A stretch of 64,000 bases of DNA from Pontederia crassipes (Eukaryota > Streptophyta > Magnoliopsida > Commelinales > Pontederiaceae), in assembly GCA_030549335.1 (NCBI GenBank), contig JAUKPH010000017.1, forward strand, positions 10,749,501 through 10,813,500, written 5' to 3'. Below, piece after piece: positions 10,809-22,378 of the stretch. Both the position numbers and the translations under genes were made by a program. How positions within the stretch are numbered: the first letter of the stretch is position 1; every line of letters starts with the position of its first letter. The notes beneath the pieces were generated by a model. The model saw only the letters and a list, made by a program, of their open reading frames with translations, did not search any database and was not told the origin of the DNA.

Positions 10809-11125
10809 AAGTATAAATTTATTAAATAACAAAAATAAAAGTATAAATAAAATATTTTTATGGAAAACTTTTTGTTAAAAAAATATTACTTAAATATAAA
10901 AATCCATTTTAATAAATTATATGTAATAAAATATCATATTTTTAATGAAATAATAAATAATAGTATATTTAACCTTTTATTATAAATATTTTGTTTTACA
11001 AAAGAAATGTGTGAGAAAAGAAAAAGAAAAAAAAAACATGATGACACCCTAACTTGGTGATTATCTTTTTTCTCCTAAAAAAAAAGAGAAAAAGAAAAAT
11101 GAATTAAAAAAATAAAGCCGCACGT

Positions 11126-12083
11126 TAGGAAAAATTCACGGGTTGAGTTGGACCCGATCCGATCTGACCCGATCCGTTCGATTTTGATCAGTCGGGTCGG
11201 GTCAACCTTTTTGGAGGGATGGATCTGATCCAACCCCGTTTGGTTCGGGTCGGATTTAATAGTAGTCGAGTTATTCGACCACCATTTTTTCTTTTTTTTT
11301 TATTTTTTCTTATATTTTATATTATTTAATATAAAAATATGATATAATATTTATTTTAAAAATATAAAATAATTTGTTAAACACTTATATATTATTTTTT
11401 TATATTTAAAATATTTTATTTTAATATTTTTTAAGTTTTTAGTACAAAATATAGGCTGAAAACTAAATAAAATAAGTTGAGTCAACTCTAATCGAAAAAT
11501 TTTGGCCGTAGACAAAATCCTGTGATGTAGACGTTATTTTGATAAAATTCAAGCGAGTCTACCTATGAATCCAAAATTAAATTATTTCCGCATAAGAAAT
11601 TGAAATTATTTATTCATCCTAAAAATTATTTTAACAAACTAATATCAATAAAATATTAAATTATTTTTTTAAAAAGGATATTTGATTAAGTTTATAAGCA
11701 TTCGTCGAAAAAATGACTTCTAAGTAGATTTAAAATTTTCTATGAAAAAGAGAGTTGATAAATACTTATTTTACATAATGGACCTCAACTTATTTTATGG
11801 AAGAAAACAATAACAATTAATTAATAAATGTACTATCTTATTATTAAAGGACTTAATGGAGGTCTCCCATTCGCCCGATCATCGCGAGGTCACCGCTGCT
11901 CATCGTCCTTCCCCCGCGTCGCGTATCGTCTCCCTCTCCCCAGATGCGTCGTGTGTCATCGCCCTTCCCCCCAAACTTCATTCTCGATTCTACGAGAATT
12001 TTTAATCCGACTCAAGGTCAAATTAAGGATGAATCGAATCGAATCATCGAGTTCACGAAACCTGAACCGTTGAACACCCTACC
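11126..12083. mobile_element. possible decayed hAT-like remnant
   Basis: The left part is rich in GGGTCGGGTC/GACCCGATCC words common in subterminal regions of plant hAT elements. The right end reads TAGGGTGTTCAACGGTTC on the minus strand. The putative left end (TTAGGAAAAATTCACGGG) is poor and no 8-bp duplication was found. A short GC-rich segment lies near 11860-11960. Treat the outline as tentative. Confidence 0.3.
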
Positions 12084-12504
12084 CAAAATTGGCTCATGTA
12101 ACCTAGTTCCAGGCGACGACATGCTTCCGCCTCAAAATCGGGCTGCGTTATGACGTTTGAGAAATAAGGTAGAATCAGACAGACCGTGGTTCTAATCAGA
12201 TTTCCGACCAAACTCGACTCAAAAGTTAAGTTATGCATATGATTCAATTCGCACCATATTAAAATTCGCACTATCCTAAATTTTCTATATTTAAATTAGA
12301 GAAGTCATTTACGTTTACCCCCTAGACCCAACCCCTATTGGTATTATGTGCCTTTTTATTTTCGAGTTCTTTTACTAGATCTTGGGCCTTCCTTTATAAT
12401 TAAAAAAAGGCTTGCCATCGAATTATCCGACGTAAATATTATTTACGAATACAATTAAATACACTTTATGAAGCCCTTTGCACCAATTACCACCAGTTAA
12501 GTTG

Positions 12505-13158
12505 ACGGTTAATTTATACTTTATTTGGTAACATCAAAATTAATATTTTAAATAGCGTTTAGCGTTTCAAATATTAATTTTTTTATTTGATAAATAATAA
12601 AAATAAGTAACGTTTAGTATTTCATATTAAAATATTAAAAAGTTACTTCTACTAACGTTTCTAATTTTACCATTTTTTAAATACATTATTTCTTTATAAC
12701 TTATCTTATTATTTTCTTATTTTTATTTTCTAATCATTTAACTATATTTCCTTTTATATCCATGCTTAATTAATTACAAATTATTTATATGTTAACAATG
12801 AATAAAAAATAATTTCACAATTAATACTTTTGCATCATGGGTGCACTATATAAAATTTATTATCAATATAAATTTCTTTATATTTTAACAAAAAAAAATA
12901 GTTATAATTTTTTTATTTAATTAAAATATAAATATTTAATTTATTTGTATTATAATATAATTTGTATAGTGCTTAAATTAAATAATTTATCATATGTCTA
13001 ATTATGTCATTTTATATTCTTCAACTAATTCTACCGATAATAAACATTTATTCGTGACAACCTCTAACCTCTAATCATCATCCGCTAATTAATTCGTTAT
13101 CCATTAATTGAAACACTATTCATTTATTAAACAGCTAATAATACCAAACATAGAGCCT
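12505..13158. mobile_element. possible TIR element, PIF/Harbinger-like
   Basis: The left side carries ACTTTATTTGGTAACATC and the right side, reversed, reads GGCTCTATGTTTGGTATT, with TTA at both outer edges as a possible 3-bp duplication. The interior is AT-rich and non-coding. The terminal match is weak, so both class and borders are uncertain. Confidence 0.3.
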
Positions 13159-13327
13159 TAACCTTCTCCACCATATATTTGGGCTTTTTTAGAAAATTAT
13201 TGTTAAAAAAACCTTTGATTAATCTAATTTGATATGAAAGTGAACTTTTATGGTCGACTGTAGGTGGATTTTTAAAATTTTCCGATCGATGTAATTTAGA
13301 TATTCTGATCTTTAATCAAAAGGGCAA

Positions 13328-13469
13328 CAACAACAATAACAAAACCTTATCCCACTAGGTGAGATCGGCTACATGGATCATACGACGCCATTCCGCTATT
13401 CGTTGATCCATGTTCACGAGATTCGACAGGATTTTACGCTGGCTGTCGGAGCCTAACACAACCCTCCTC
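13328..13469 (-). mobile_element. SINE with RTE-type 3' tail (copy 2)
   Basis: About 142 bp, flanked by a perfect 18-bp duplication CTTTAATCAAAAGGGCAA (13310-13327 and 13470-13487). Read on the minus strand it starts GGAGGAGGGTTGTGTTAGG, continues through a B-box-like CTGTCGAATCTCGTGAAC, then AGCGGAATGGCGTCG and GTATGATCCATGTAGCC, and ends in CCTAGTGGGATAAGG and TTG repeats. It is longer than the copy at 4197 because it keeps the AGCGGAATGGCGTCG block, also present at the end of the RTE LINE. This supports a shared 3' tail. Confidence 0.85.
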
Positions 13470-13487
13470 CTTTAATCAAAAGGGCAA

Positions 13488-14416
13488 AAAAAAAAAAAAA
13501 ACAAAAAGCATACCGTACCAGGAATATAAATTTTAATCAAAAAGTTGAGTGATTTATAAAATCTTTTTAACCCGAAAATAAAATACACCATTAATAGGTC
13601 CCATATAAATTAGAAATACTCGAGACGAAGAGCTCAACATGACCTGTCATAGATGAACTCTTAAATGGCTGGTGACAATTAAAATTGATTCTTCAATTAT
13701 TATCCTTGTAATTAGAGCGATAACAAGTGTTACCAACCATGGAACCATGTCATTATGAATTAAGATTGCTTCTCCATTTATTGACTTGTCATTGTTCACT
13801 GGTTCATCTAGAACTTAGGTTTAAAACCACAGATTTTAGGGGATTCCAACATTGTAGATGTAACATAAATGGTAATTTCCTCATACTCCGAATGCAACAT
13901 AAGGCTCATCATATGGGCAGTACATGGAGGAGACTGTACAGATTGAAGGTTAAGTTTCACTTTCAGATGTTAACAAATATATCACAAAAGCACACAACTC
14001 TTCAGGCAATAATTTAGTTGTTCAAGAATTTCTGATCAACTATTAAGTCTCCAACCAGAAAGTATATGCATTCAGGTAATACGATCCTAAACAGAGATTC
14101 TTCTTTTAATATGCATGTTTGTGTTTGATTGCAATTATTCCTTGTTGCAAGAGCGCCACCCAAGTGTTGCTGAACCCAACCTGCATAAAAACAAAAGTTA
14201 ATCCTAGAAAAAATGCAGGAGGGCCTAATACTAATGACTCAACAAGCTGCCCGATTGCCGAGCTGCTTCAATATTTGCTGTTCCACATATATCTTGAGCA
14301 TTCATGTAAGTGATCCATCATGAGTTTGAGAATGTAGAAGTCTGATATACTAATTCACAGAAGGGAGCATACCATCTATGATCATAGAACTCAAACATTA
14401 AACTGGATGTCATGAG
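13488..14416. other. 3' flank of the coiled-coil gene
   Basis: After a short A run at about 13487-13501 the sequence is AT-rich. The part next to the stop codon at 14417 should include the 3' UTR of the minus-strand gene. Short open frames on the plus strand here have no recognisable content. Confidence 0.5.
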
Positions 14417-16876
14417 CTAGATTCCAGGACCGTTTAATGCCATTAACTTGCACTGCTCGTTCATGGCTAGTAATTGTGCTTCCTTCTTGTCTAAAAGAGC
14501 TCTTAGCCTGACATTCTCCTCAATGAGCTTCTGAACTTCAGCTTCCTTTTGGACCTTCTCATTTTCTAGATGTGTGGTCTTGGCAATTAGCCTGTGGGAC
14601 AAATAAAAGCTAAGCCTGTTAGAGTATCACCCTTTTTCTTTTTTCGCTTTTTTGCATGTCAATTTAAAGATGACGTTATGATAACACGCAGATAGTTAAT
14701 TTGCAATCAATCCTTTGCTTAGTTTCTTGAGAACATGAAACTTTGGGCACAGGTGAAAAAAGAACCCTCATATGTAATTATCGAAAAAAAAAACGGAAAC
14801 AGCTCCTCCATATGTCAGCTGTGGGATATGAAGGTTGTTCTCGTCATATGTAAAACCCTGAGAATAAAATCAGACAACAGAGAAAAAGTATTCTTGATGC
14901 AAGAGCAACTGACATAAATACATGCTAAGATTTTGGAAGATTTGCATAAACCATATAGGATAAACCAGGAAACATTTGAAGAAGCACAATTAAAATTCAG
15001 CTCCATTGCTAGTGCCATGAGAGAGTAGATTTAATTACAGGATTATCTTGGATTGTTATTTCTGATCTTAATAAAACAAGGTTACCTAGAGAAATATTTT
15101 ATATCCTGTTCTTTCCCAAAAAGTAAAAGAACATTTTATATCCTGCTATTCAGAGATACTCCTACATCATTTCAAATATTATGATATATGAACCAATTGA
15201 ATCAGAATACAAAAAGTTCAAATAATACATAACATTTAAATTCATAGTCTTTAAGAAGACAGAATAAGTGCTCCATCAGGAAACAGCATGTTTGTCACTG
15301 TAGAGCCATGAAACACAGTAAACTTGCAAGTGCCTGGTGAGACGAATTAGCTTCATTTTCTCAAAGAAAATAAATGGGATCAATTCTCTATTGCCTCAGG
15401 GGTAATAAAAACAGAAACCAAAAAAGTTTCAATGCTTGAGATATTCTTAATTTTTTACGTGAATGCCATTAGAAACTAACAGCTATAATGTTATGGATAC
15501 AAAATCGGATGAGCATATGAGAACAAAAAAAGGGTATGAAAAGTTACTAGCTTTCAAGAAAAAAAGTAACAAAGGTATAATGTTGCAGTTTCATTATAGG
15601 TACTAATTTTCCAGATAAAAAGCGCATGGAGATGATTTTTAATTAATTTTCAACACAAAAATCTACTTAACCTTTTGAAAAAAAAAACAGTTAGTTAATA
15701 TCTTATGATATTATTGCAAGTAAGAAATATAGTATGTTATTTTATTTGTTCATCTGAGGAAATAGTATTTCTCAAAAAGAATACCCTTTATTCGACCATG
15801 CTGATCTTTCAGAAAAAAAATGCACCTGATACAACTAAAGTTAAAACAAGGAGCACAATGAGGCCATCTTAAAACATATGACCCATAGTTCTCACATAGA
15901 ACACTGTAAGACAAAATGTTTGAATATATGTTGCTTGTAGAATTTGGTGAACAGGAGGCTCTTATCTAATGATAAAAACAGCACAAATAGTTTTAAACTA
16001 TTAGTGGACTCACCTATCAAAAAGCTTTTCAATAGTTTGAAATTGTCTTTCCGATGAAAGAAGGGTTTCTCTAACACTGATAAGACTGCTGACAAAGGAT
16101 TTCAATGACTCAAAATCTTGCTTCACACGACGAAGCTCCTGCTCATTCTCAGCAGCACGCTGTCTTTGTCTTGATGTTTCTTCAACCATATCTTCAACCT
16201 TTTTCCGCATATCATTTAAAACACTATTTGTACCCAATGCAAACTTTTCCATCTCTTCTACCTTTGTTGCCATGTTCTCAATTTGGAGGGTTTTTCTTTT
16301 GTTTTCTTCCAGACCTAATTTTACTTGTTCTTTCTCATAAGCTGCTTCAGTTTCTGCCATAATAATCCTCTTAACTAGTGATTCCATGACATCCGTAACA
16401 ATATGAACTGACTTGAGTATGTCATCAACATATGATCCATCATTAGCATCGATATATCCAACTTGAGAATTACTCATGGGATGCATATCGTCATCTAAAA
16501 TCTCAAGAGAAGAAATACCAATATCCTTAGACCAATCAGATAGTGGAACACCATGCTTGTCAACTAGACCTACTCCTTCTTGATGTTTAATTCCGCATGA
16601 TTTATGAGCAAGATGTGGAACTGCCATAATTCTGGCTTTAGATTTCAAATAAGATAACATCCTTGCAGTAGTTGTTACTCTCCGCCAGAGAAGTTCTATC
16701 TCCCTCTTGGAGTCATCATCTGAAGATTTTATGGCGGCCTTCACCTCCACAAGTTTTTCTTCCAATTTTTCAACTCGAGATTGTTGTTGCTCCAACTCAT
16801 GCTTCCATGTTGTCTTTGAGGGGTTGATCTGACACTTTTGGTCCAAAATTTTACCATCCTCAATTTCGTTCTCCAT
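14417..16876 (-). CDS. coiled-coil protein of unknown family, 2 coding exons (345 aa)
   Basis: Coding exons are 16876-16014 and 14591-14417, joined by a 1.4-kb GT-AG intron (donor GATAG|GTGAGT, acceptor CCCACAG|GC). The 1038 nt close in frame at TAG. The protein starts MENEIEDGKILDQK. A first coiled-coil lies at about residues 24-75 (HELEQQQSRVEKLEEKL), then a non-coiled middle with DKHGVPLSDWSKDIG, then a long heptad region at about 160-262 (KRKTLQIENMATKVEEMEKF and following). A C-terminal coil encoded by exon 2 ends near ALLDKKEAQLLAMNEQCKLM. No membrane span, signal peptide or catalytic motif is visible, so a scaffold or cytoskeletal-type role is only a guess. An upstream ATG at 16975 would add 33 residues but lies before a likely 5' UTR splice acceptor (CATCAG), so MENEIEDG is preferred. 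Confidence 0.88.
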
Positions 16877-18420
16877 AGTACTCGACCTATCTGAGACCCA
16901 AGGGAAACTCCTGATGTAGAAAGGAAATGAGTGATCAGACTTGTAACTGAATGACAGCAGAATACATGGAATCAAAACTATGTTAAATCAGAAAAACGAT
17001 AACACATATGCGTGTACAGTTGGAGAAAGGGAGTGTTCAGTGTTATGTATCCATCAAGGAAAATAATAATAACAGAACCAACATAGTTGTAGGTGTGTCA
17101 AAACGATACATATGTATATGTATATATATAGATGACCCACAACTTGGTATTTCATCTTTTCCAACATGGGTCAAGAAAATACTTACAACAAAATAACCTT
17201 GAACTAGAAACTAGATAAAACAAATGTAGGTTTTTCGTTATCATAGATGATAAATGCACCAGAAGGCACTTTTTCCTTCTTTTCACTACTTGTCAGAAAC
17301 AATGACAAGTCCTATTATGTAAGGCATTTAGTTTAATTTCAGTGCCCATGTAGTTATTTGATCATAAAACTCTTACAAAACTAAAGCCACACTGAGTGCC
17401 CAAGTGTTGAAGCCCCATGAAACGTTGGAAGATTTAATTGCCAAAACTGTCTTTCAATGAACTGCATTTGCATTACTTCACTAAATGTGATAACTTGATG
17501 AATGCTCCAATCTTGTCATAACTTTAGCCAGCGAATCTTAGTGGTGCCTCAAGAAAAGAAATTCCAAGTGTTATATTGTTCTTGGTGTGTTACTTAGTGC
17601 TGAATTTAAACAACCAAGAAATTGCAGCCGCTGCTTGGGATGCCATCCAGTTAAACGTACTTCAAGGAAAACAGAAGCCAGGTTATAGTTTTCCAACAGT
17701 TGAATTGATAGATTCATCCACTAAAGTTGGAACTCATGTTGGATCATTCTTACCATCACAAGTCCTGACAGAAAAAACTAACTAATCAAATCAGTAATAT
17801 TCTTCTTCTTAGGCAAATATTCAACGCAATATCGAAACTACCCCAGCTACTCCAAAACCTGTCTTATTATTAATTGATCAAAACCTTCTCTCGAGACTTC
17901 CAGTTCTGTCCTCGGATGTATGCCTGATTTAACTGTAAACTAGAAATGACGAAAAAGAAGGTTCTTTTACTCTTTAGTTCCAAAAAGTTCATCTGATGAA
18001 ATCATTATTCCGACATAAAAAAAAACTCAAATTTTGCGCAGTAGATGATGAGTAAAGTCAGCAGATACAAAGATTGACATCTTCGTAATCCAAACAATCC
18101 AGTCCAGCCAATTAACGCCGAGAAAATAGAACAAACTCCAGAAACAAATCGACGAAAACGAGACTAACAAGAAGATGTCAACAGATATCACGATCGCAAA
18201 ACCCAGCCCTAATGCGGACGCAATCTACACGGCGACAAGGGAAATAAACAAAATATTAGGCAGAAAAGATCGATACTTTGCGGGTCTGCTGGAATCAAAA
18301 CTTCACCTTTAGGAATTCTCGGGGGAGACAGAGGCGCGTGATTCGATCCTTGTTGCAATTTCTTCTCTTGTTCTATCTCTTCCTAAATTTGGTCCCTTTT
18401 GATGGCCTTTCCTTTGTTTC
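16877..18420 (-). promoter_or_regulatory. likely 5' UTR intron and promoter-proximal region of the coiled-coil gene
   Basis: On the minus strand a GC-richer block at about 18307-18360 ends in CCTAAAG|GTGAAG, a good donor. A CATCAG acceptor occurs about 45 nt before the ATG at 16876. This suggests a non-coding first exon and a roughly 1.4-kb leader intron. The intervening DNA has no other coding signal. Exon borders are predictions only. Confidence 0.4.
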
Positions 18421-18569
18421 TACTTTTCCTGTTTTTAATTGGACCAAATGCAACACCCACTTGCGGACCCAACCACAACTGAATGACCAGAGGCCAATGG
18501 GATTAATTGAAAAAATAATGTTGATAAGCACCAGATATTTAAAATTTAAATTTTACTTTAAACGATAAA

Positions 18570-19637
18570 CTATCGAGTGTTTGGATAAAGTCATAAAACT
18601 GCTCCAGTACGTGTAGATTTACATTAATATAAACAAATATAAATCATGTTTTAGTGAAACTTTATAGTTTTATATTAATGGCTCCCATTTTTTACTATAA
18701 TTTTATATTTGTATTTAACTAAATAATAATATTTATAAGCACAGAAAATAATTACACATTTCTTGTATATATCTCAATTTTAACCCAATTATCTTTTTTC
18801 ATGATCTGACTATTTTATTCAAAATGAACACATAAAATAAAGCCTTCAAGATACAAAAAATAATTAAATATAAAATGAGAAGAAGTCACTAAGTCACTTT
18901 ATATCTAAAAAATAGCTAATATATATTAGAAAATGATAAAAAAATCTCTTATATTATTTTTTAGTCAAACTCTCCCTTAAATATTTATCTTCTTTAAAGA
19001 TCCATTATTATTAAACAATCGATTCAAATAGATGATAAGAACAATTTTAACACAAAGACATAACCAAGTGCATAATTTTAATTTTTAAAATAGATAAAAT
19101 ACATTATTAATGTTTATTAACTTAATTTTAGTATACACATTTATATATTTAAGAAAATATATAGTAAACATATTCAAATTTGGAACAAATAAATCTATAG
19201 GACCTTAAATGCAGTAGAATAAAGCTAAATTTCATACATATGCCTTGATTGATTTGTATTTTGTTATGAATTATAGACTATCTTTAGATATTTTTAGATT
19301 TTGAAATAATAATATTAAAAAAATAAAAGTAAGAATATTTATTTTTATACATAATACAAATAGTTTTTATCATTTTGACGTTAATCTATTAATATTTCTC
19401 TGATGATCTAAACAATTGATTCAATTTTATTATCAGAAATTTGTACTTGACTTATGTTTATATTATTCTTTGGATCTAAATAAAGCATAAATTTCCTTAT
19501 CTTATTTAATTGTTGTATATAAGATTGTGATGTTAGTTTTCTTTTCACATTGATTAATCCAAATAGTGTCATACATGAATCAAGAAACTCATTAAGAATT
19601 TAAGATTCGAAATAAAAAGAAGGCTTTAATTTTGAAA
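18570..19637. other. AT-rich intergenic DNA
   Basis: About 1 kb of AT-rich sequence with no ORF, repeat array or element boundary that I can support. Confidence 0.6.
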
Positions 19638-19642
19638 ACTCA

Positions 19643-20480
19643 TGTAACAACCACAAAAAAACAACCAAAAAATTGTATAAAACAAAATTAGAACCTAACA
19701 GACCGGTTGTTGCATCGGATAAAGGAGTTGTGCAACAAACCTTATCAAAACAAACCCACACTCTCTTTTGCTCTTCACACAAATCCTTGTACGATAGCTT
19801 GTCTCGCATCCTTTCGTGTTCTTGTCCGAACTGCAGGAGGGGACCGATCAGGAGAAGGGACATCTGCGCCAAGACAATAAGTAGATGCGACATTTGATTT
19901 GAGCGGAGCCGCAAAGAATCAAACGCAATGAGGGATAGATGATTGATTTTAGGCATGTTTTGGAGTTGGTTTTACATGATTTCAGTTAAGGTTAGTGTAT
20001 GCATGTTATATGGCATTTCCAATAAGATAAAGAAAGTAGATCTACATATCAGGATAGTGAGAATGAAAGGGAAAAAGAATCAGAATTACATGACACGTTA
20101 CCGTATGCTCATGATGTGTTTAATTGTTATATTTTGATGCCTTAATGATTTCATGCTTCATTATGTATTTTGGATGGTGATGATTTTGATTTACTATAGG
20201 CATGCTTGTACTTCTGGTTGAGAGTAGTTTGATTAATAGCTTAAATTAGAGCAGAATGAACCCTTAGTATATTTTGCATCGGTAGAACCCGGGTTCGTGT
20301 CGAAAACTCGATTGAGTACATTCTTACTCGGCCCATGTTTTCTAAAGCCCAGCCTGAGTCGCCACAAACTTGACTCAAGTTAGCAGCAACGATAACATGA
20401 CCCTTCTTGACATTTTTGTAGCCGGATCGAGATCTCTATGACCTAGCCTAGGTTCATCACGCGTCAAACCCAATTGTCTC

Positions 20481-20531
<51 letters not shown>

Positions 20532-21719
20532 AGCTCGTCTCAAGCCTGACATATACTTGGCCTGAGTATAAAACTAAAGCCTGACCCGGGTTGACTCATA
20601 TCCAGCCCGGGTTCTGTCCAACCGACACCCCATTCTTTATTTTAAAACCAGAACGAGACCCTTGTTCTCCTTCTAGTCTGATTTGAACTTTGGAATAATT
20701 TGACTTTTCCTATAAGCATCGGATTTAACTATTGTTTTTTTATTGATCATTGCTACATGAGTTGTTGTACCGACACTAAACATTTGCTTGTTCATCGATA
20801 CACCACAATTGACGTCGAACATTGATCATTGAAATTATAAGAATTATCAAGAAGATAATAAGCTGAACGTTGGGTCGTCAGTCCATTCATTGTTAAGTGC
20901 CATTCCCTTCCCTCTTTGAGGGCACTGTCACGACTTGTTCACCTATTGACACTTGGTTGTATGCTCGACATACCCCAGTCCATCCTATAATAATGAAAGG
21001 ATGAAGGTTCTCAAAGTCGTCGTCAAAATCACTTGCTTGTTAATCACTATAATCATTGAACATCAAATCATTGTCATTGATTATAGAAATGAATCACCAA
21101 CATTGTTTATGAACATTGAATCATGGTTATGTTTTCCAAACAAAGTCATTGAAAATGCTATTGATTATTGAGTTACATTGATTACTGAACAAGGTTATTG
21201 AAAATGCAATTGATCATTGAATACTGAACATTGCCATAATATTATTGCTCATTATGCTCACTGATTTTGTGTACATTGTACCATTGTTATAAACACTCCT
21301 TCCAAGCGTTAAGTCTCCATTCTCGATTATTTATTCTAATTGATGATTATTTATTGTATATTTTTATTATTCCCCACTTAGGTTGTATAGCTCAAGGGAG
21401 GTTTGCATCCCCTATGCTGATTCCCACAGGGCCAAGTCAATGATGCTCCGACTACAGAGAAGCATATGAACTTAGGGACCTTTTATTTGACTTTCTTTTC
21501 AAGTCTAGAACATCATGTAATAGTTTCTAGCTTTTATTTTAAACTTTATTGACTTCCGCACTCACCGATTCTTCCATTTGATTTTTAATAAAAATCATCT
21601 CTTTTGTTTTCGCCAACATATCATATTTGTCGATTGGTCTTGATCAAACCTTGAGTCAAAGTGTAGCGTCTTCGGATTGGTCTTTGTCATTTGACGATGA
21701 TGGATTTGGAGGTGTTACA
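19643..21719. mobile_element. solo LTR (2,077 bp), probably Ty3/gypsy
   Basis: Starts TGTAACAACC and ends GGAGGTGTTACA, so the ends form a 7-bp inverted repeat TGTAACA/TGTTACA. It is flanked by the 5-bp duplication ACTCA (19638-19642 and 21720-21724). No primer-binding site or coding region follows, as expected for a solo LTR left by LTR-LTR recombination. It contains CCCGGGTT repeats around 20288-20610 and a CT microsatellite. The terminal GGTGTTACA resembles ends of large gypsy LTRs. Confidence 0.8.
20481..20528 (+). repeat. CT dinucleotide microsatellite
   Basis: Uninterrupted CT repeats within the solo LTR, flanked on both sides by CCCGGGTT-containing sequence. Confidence 0.97.
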
Positions 21720-21996
21720 ACTCATAATAACATAATGCTTGGTATGAATAAGCTAAGTAATCGTGATTCATTGTTATTTTTCTTCATCCTTTTTCTATTA
21801 TTTTAATCTTTCTATTAAAAATTGACAATATGATTTGTTAGTTATGATATTTTGTTTCATAAATAAAAATATGTTGTAGAAATTGTTTTAGATTGTATAA
21901 TTTGTACATCATTAGGAATTTCATAAAAAAATAATGATTAGTTAATTGATTAATTTATTGTATTTTTTACTCACTCTTCTTTTATATATTTATCTA

Positions 21997-21998
<2 letters not shown>

Positions 21999-22029
<31 letters not shown>
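21999..22029 (+). repeat. TA dinucleotide microsatellite
   Basis: Pure AT/TA run in AT-rich DNA. The neighbouring 21725-22378 shows nothing else. Confidence 0.9.
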
Positions 22030-22031
<2 letters not shown>

Positions 22032-22378
22032 AAATATTTTACTACTATAAAGGATATCACTTATATTATGAATAATAGAATTTTTCAGGTTTTAAATTTA
22101 TATATCTAATTAGTTTTTTCTAACCTCTCTGAATTAGTTTTATTCTATTTTATTTCATGTGTTTTCTTTCATGATTAAATTAAATTAAATAACTTTATGG
22201 TGACATATATATTATTTTTTATGCTACCCAATCAAGATATGATGTAAATTAATATTTTATGTGATACTTTTTTATTCTTATTTTTTAATTAAAAATAAAT
22301 TGTAATAACATGTTGTGGTAATACATGAATATAACATGTGACTTTTCTCATTGCATTTTGCATTCTCTTTAATCTAAA

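Noticed and set aside
16105-16362. 85-codon frame on the plus strand
   Set aside because: Antisense shadow of the coiled-coil exon.
19600-19956. 118-codon frame on the minus strand
   Set aside because: Spans the start of a solo LTR with a target duplication; no domain is seen.
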